Assembly: GCA_013398175.1 (NCBI GenBank)
Contig: VZRZ01007772.1
Location: forward strand, 124,001-188,000
Origin: Climacteris rufus
Lineage: Eukaryota > Chordata > Aves > Passeriformes > Climacteridae
DNA: 64,000 bases
Direction: 5' to 3'
Shown in pieces: positions 61,468-64,000 of the stretch (positions are counted from its first letter, which is position 1; each line of letters begins with the position of its first letter). The notes beneath the pieces were generated by a model. It was not told where the DNA came from. It made no database searches and saw only the letters and a program-made list of their open reading frames with translations. A program made the translations under genes and the position numbers.

Positions 61468-62371
61468 CTATGAAATATGTGGATATTACAGATGACATAC
61501 TACTTCTCTACTACGATAAGTAAGAAATCTGTAGAGATACTAATGAAAAGTTCATTATAATGGCTTTATCATGTTGAGTTAAAGTTGTTTTATAACAGTG
61601 GTATTTTTATTTTTTGGTATGTAAAAACGAATATATATGTTAAATCTGAGCTGACACTTTAAAAATGCTGCTTGCTTTGAATGACTAAAGCACTATGATT
61701 TTTGTGGTTAAACAGAGGTTTGACTCATTTCTCTAATGAAACATTTTCCCTCATTTCTCTTATTTGTGTTCTGAAGCATAAAAAGCTTTGAGTGCTGTGT
61801 ATCCCTGGGATGTTGTATGTCCAGAACCTAAAATACTTTGATTCTCTGGGGCTGATGAATATTGTATTGTTTAATACTTTTTATGCTTAAGTCCATCATG
61901 TCAAAACAACTACTATGACCTAATAGTTCCTTGCAGTTCACAAATTCATTTGGAAAACTCGAAATCTTCTGATACAGATGGGTAGCTCAGGTATCTTCTT
62001 TGTCACACTAGCTTCTTCTAAGCTCATTTAGATCAATATTTGAGCAACCACATCAGAACTAATCCCTATTTTGTGATAGACTCTCCTGTAGTCATATAGA
62101 AACATGTCAGGATTGTGTGAAGTTTTCCAAGGATGTATAGATCCTTCTTACCACAAATAAATGTTTTGCTTAAATTATGATCAGTGGTGTCAAAGCTTGG
62201 ATGTTTTACTTCTTCAGATAAACAACTTTGTTGAATTACTGATATAGGGGATTAGGAGATTAACACAGAACATGAGCTAAAACGAAGTATATTGTTTGCT
62301 TAATGTTAACCGTGCTTGGGCTGCTAAGACCATGTATATTAACTTTGCCTATTAAAGCAGAAAAGAGGGGA
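61468..62371. other. Intergenic, no gene seen; polypurine tract at right end
   Basis: AT-rich sequence without a recognisable exon. The last bases, AGCAGAAAAGAGGGGA ending at 62371, form a polypurine tract abutting the next LTR. They may be a remnant of retroviral internal sequence. Confidence 0.5.
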
Positions 62372-62880
62372 TGTGAAACCACTGATAACGGGAAGCCCGC
62401 TGTGACCAGAAGTCCTGTTTTTGGAACCAAACCATCTTGGACTAACCCCAAGTTTGGGACATGGGCCAGATACTCAGAGAGTCTGCGCAAGAAGACCAGG
62501 TGAAAAGTTTATAGTGAAGAAGACTCCTTACTTCATCCTCAAAGACCCCTAGAGACGACTACCAGAAGGCAATGGGCATGCACAGTATAGAGATTTAGCT
62601 TATTAGCATGAGAAGCGAGCGTAGGTGGGGACAGACTATGAATATGTATAGGCACATTGTGTAATCTATTGAATATGTAACTTGAAACCCAATATATCGT
62701 AAATTAGAAACGGCTAAAGGTATGCACGCTTTTGGTGGAGAAATCCCCCGTGCATCCGGGGATTAAAATAATAAAATAATGAATAAAAACATACCTACTT
62801 TACAACCATCAGTTCTGGTCGTGGAGTCCTTCACCGTGTATCATTACCATCGCATATTGCAACCATCAGCTGGGTCCTCA
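62372..62880 (+). mobile_element. LTR of an endogenous retrovirus
   Basis: Begins TGTGAAACC directly after a polypurine tract. It has the sequence of an avian LTR family I recognise by its inner blocks (CCTCATCCTCAAAGACCCC; GCTTATTAGCATGAGAAG; CGTGCATCCGGGGATTAAAA). AATAAA signals lie near 62768-62800. The right end is uncertain: either ...GTGTATCA near 62842 or ...GTCCTCA at 62880. A TGGTGTCGG sequence at 62886 follows, which could be a primer-binding site. No target-site duplication was found. Confidence 0.75.
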
Positions 62881-62885
62881 CTGCT

Positions 62886-62903
62886 TGGTGTCGGAAATGA
62901 CCA
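62886..62903 (+). other. Possible retroviral primer-binding site
   Basis: TGGTGTCGGAAATGACCA lies five bases after the LTR end. It partly matches the complement of a tRNA-Leu 3' end (TGGTGTC and scattered bases further on). No gag-like frame follows, so this may be a relic or chance. Confidence 0.35.
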
Positions 62904-63370
62904 GACAATTTTTCAAGCATATGCTGTGTCTGTCTATACAGACACATTTTAAGATGAGCAGGTTTTGGTGTTGCCACAAGAAACCAGCAACTAATACAAA
63001 TCACTTGAAGGAACCAGTAGGCTAAACAAGGATCCTAATCTTCAGGCACAGAGCTTCTGCCTTTTTCACAAAAGCAAAAAGGAGCTGTTTTCCAAACAGA
63101 AACCTTGGAACTTACATAGCTGCTTATGGACTGTGGCAGCACTTGACTAATGGTTTATACTATTCAAATTCTTATTTTAATATGTAAAAAAAGGTATTAA
63201 TTTAAATGGTCAATACTTACTTATTTTTGGAGTCGAAGTTTATGAGATGATCTTCTGTAGAAATCTTACACCATTTACATTTTAAATAGGATTGTATTAC
63301 ATTTCCTGAAATAATGGTTTTCATTTAGGGTACTCCTTGTGACACAGATATCATCTCAATCATATTTTTC
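62904..63370. other. Intergenic, no gene seen
   Basis: AT-rich, nothing recognisable. Searched for a gag-like frame downstream of the possible primer-binding site and found none. Confidence 0.5.
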
Positions 63371-63496
63371 CAGGTTGGATGGAGCTCTGAGCAACCTGGT
63401 CTAGTGAAAGGTGTCCCTGCCCATGGCAAAGAGGTTGGAACTAGATGATGTATAAGGTCCCTTTCAACCCAAACAATTCTGTGTTTCTACAATTCT
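63371..63496 (+). mobile_element. CR1 LINE 3' end, sense
   Basis: CAGGTTGGATGGAGCTCTGA, GCAACCTGGTCTAGTG and AAGGTGTCCCTGCCCATGGC lead to AAGGTCCCTTTCAACCCAAA and the terminal ATTCT-type end. It is the sense-oriented CR1 3' terminus, about 125 bases, 5'-truncated. Confidence 0.93.
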
Positions 63497-64000
63497 TCAC
63501 TTAGGCCAGTATCAAGACTGAATGGTTGCTGCTGACAGCTGTTGTTGGGAAGGGAGGGGAGTGGGGAAGGCTGACTGTCACTTCTCAAATCAAGTGAAAT
63601 GAAAAACCTTAACAGAATAGACTGTGCAGTGGAAAGCTTATTTTCTATTCAATCCTTAAGCTCAATTTTTACAGTTTTATTTGAATGACTAGTAGAACAG
63701 CGTATGTAAACACAAGTATGTCACGGATTGTAATCCAAGAGTAAAGACTTTGAAAACTAAGATATATTCAATTATTGAGGTTTTATTTGTGTACAAATGA
63801 AACAAATTATTTTAAACTAAAAAAATTCTGTCTTATCCCACCATTTTCTCTCTTTTTCGTATAAGAATATGTCTGCCAGATACAGATGGATTAGATTTAA
63901 TTTATGGAGCCCTCATGTTAGCATTTCTAATGTCATGGAAAGACAAGGAACCCTCCAAAGTTTAGAGAGCATTTAAAGTTCTGAGACAGTCCAACAAAAC
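63497..64000. other. Intergenic, no gene seen
   Basis: AT-rich sequence to the right edge. Nothing recognisable. Confidence 0.5.

Noticed and set aside
61367..61523. About 50-codon open frame ending ...LLLYYDK with a protein-like look, considered as a hidden exon
   Set aside because: It crosses the right border and target-site duplication of the solo LTR at 60760-61462, so it is half LTR and half flank. There is also no good splice acceptor.

Overview
The window looks like avian nuclear DNA. Its one recognisable protein-coding gene is PIK3R4 (VPS15), which reads at very high identity to vertebrate orthologues. The interspersed repeats are CR1 LINE 3' ends and endogenous-retrovirus LTRs of kinds seen in birds. 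Introns are short: the whole gene takes about 21.7 kb. LTR style hints at a songbird, but I cannot place the species.

Layout. (1) 1-21.8 kb: PIK3R4 on the minus strand, 5' end on the right. I resolved one non-coding first exon and 19 coding exons, all with GT-AG borders and a continuous reading frame across every junction. The frame runs from the start codon at 21537 to the left edge, where only the last few codons and the 3' UTR are cut off. (2) 21.4-21.9 kb: a CpG island holding the promoter, with an 18-base run of N inside intron 1. (3) 21.9-64 kb: no protein-coding exon that I can recognise on either strand. This stretch is ordinary AT-rich intergenic DNA with CR1 fragments, microsatellites and a set of LTRs. 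The LTRs are dense at 46.3-49.9 kb and again at 60.7-62.9 kb. Two are clean solo LTRs with perfect target-site duplications (49605-49910, 6 bp; 60760-61462, 5 bp). None is accompanied by an intact retroviral gene.

Function. PIK3R4 is the pseudokinase/HEAT/WD40 scaffold of class III PI3-kinase (VPS34, Beclin-1, with ATG14 or UVRAG), which makes PI3P for autophagy and endosomal sorting. No second gene here works with it. In mammals I recall ATP2C1 as the neighbour on the 5' side, but none of its coding exons is visible in the 42 kb upstream.

I found no convincing new biological system. The items most worth checking are the head-to-head and nested LTR cluster, the LTR flanked by both a polypurine tract and a primer-binding-site-like sequence, and small lineage-specific changes in PIK3R4.
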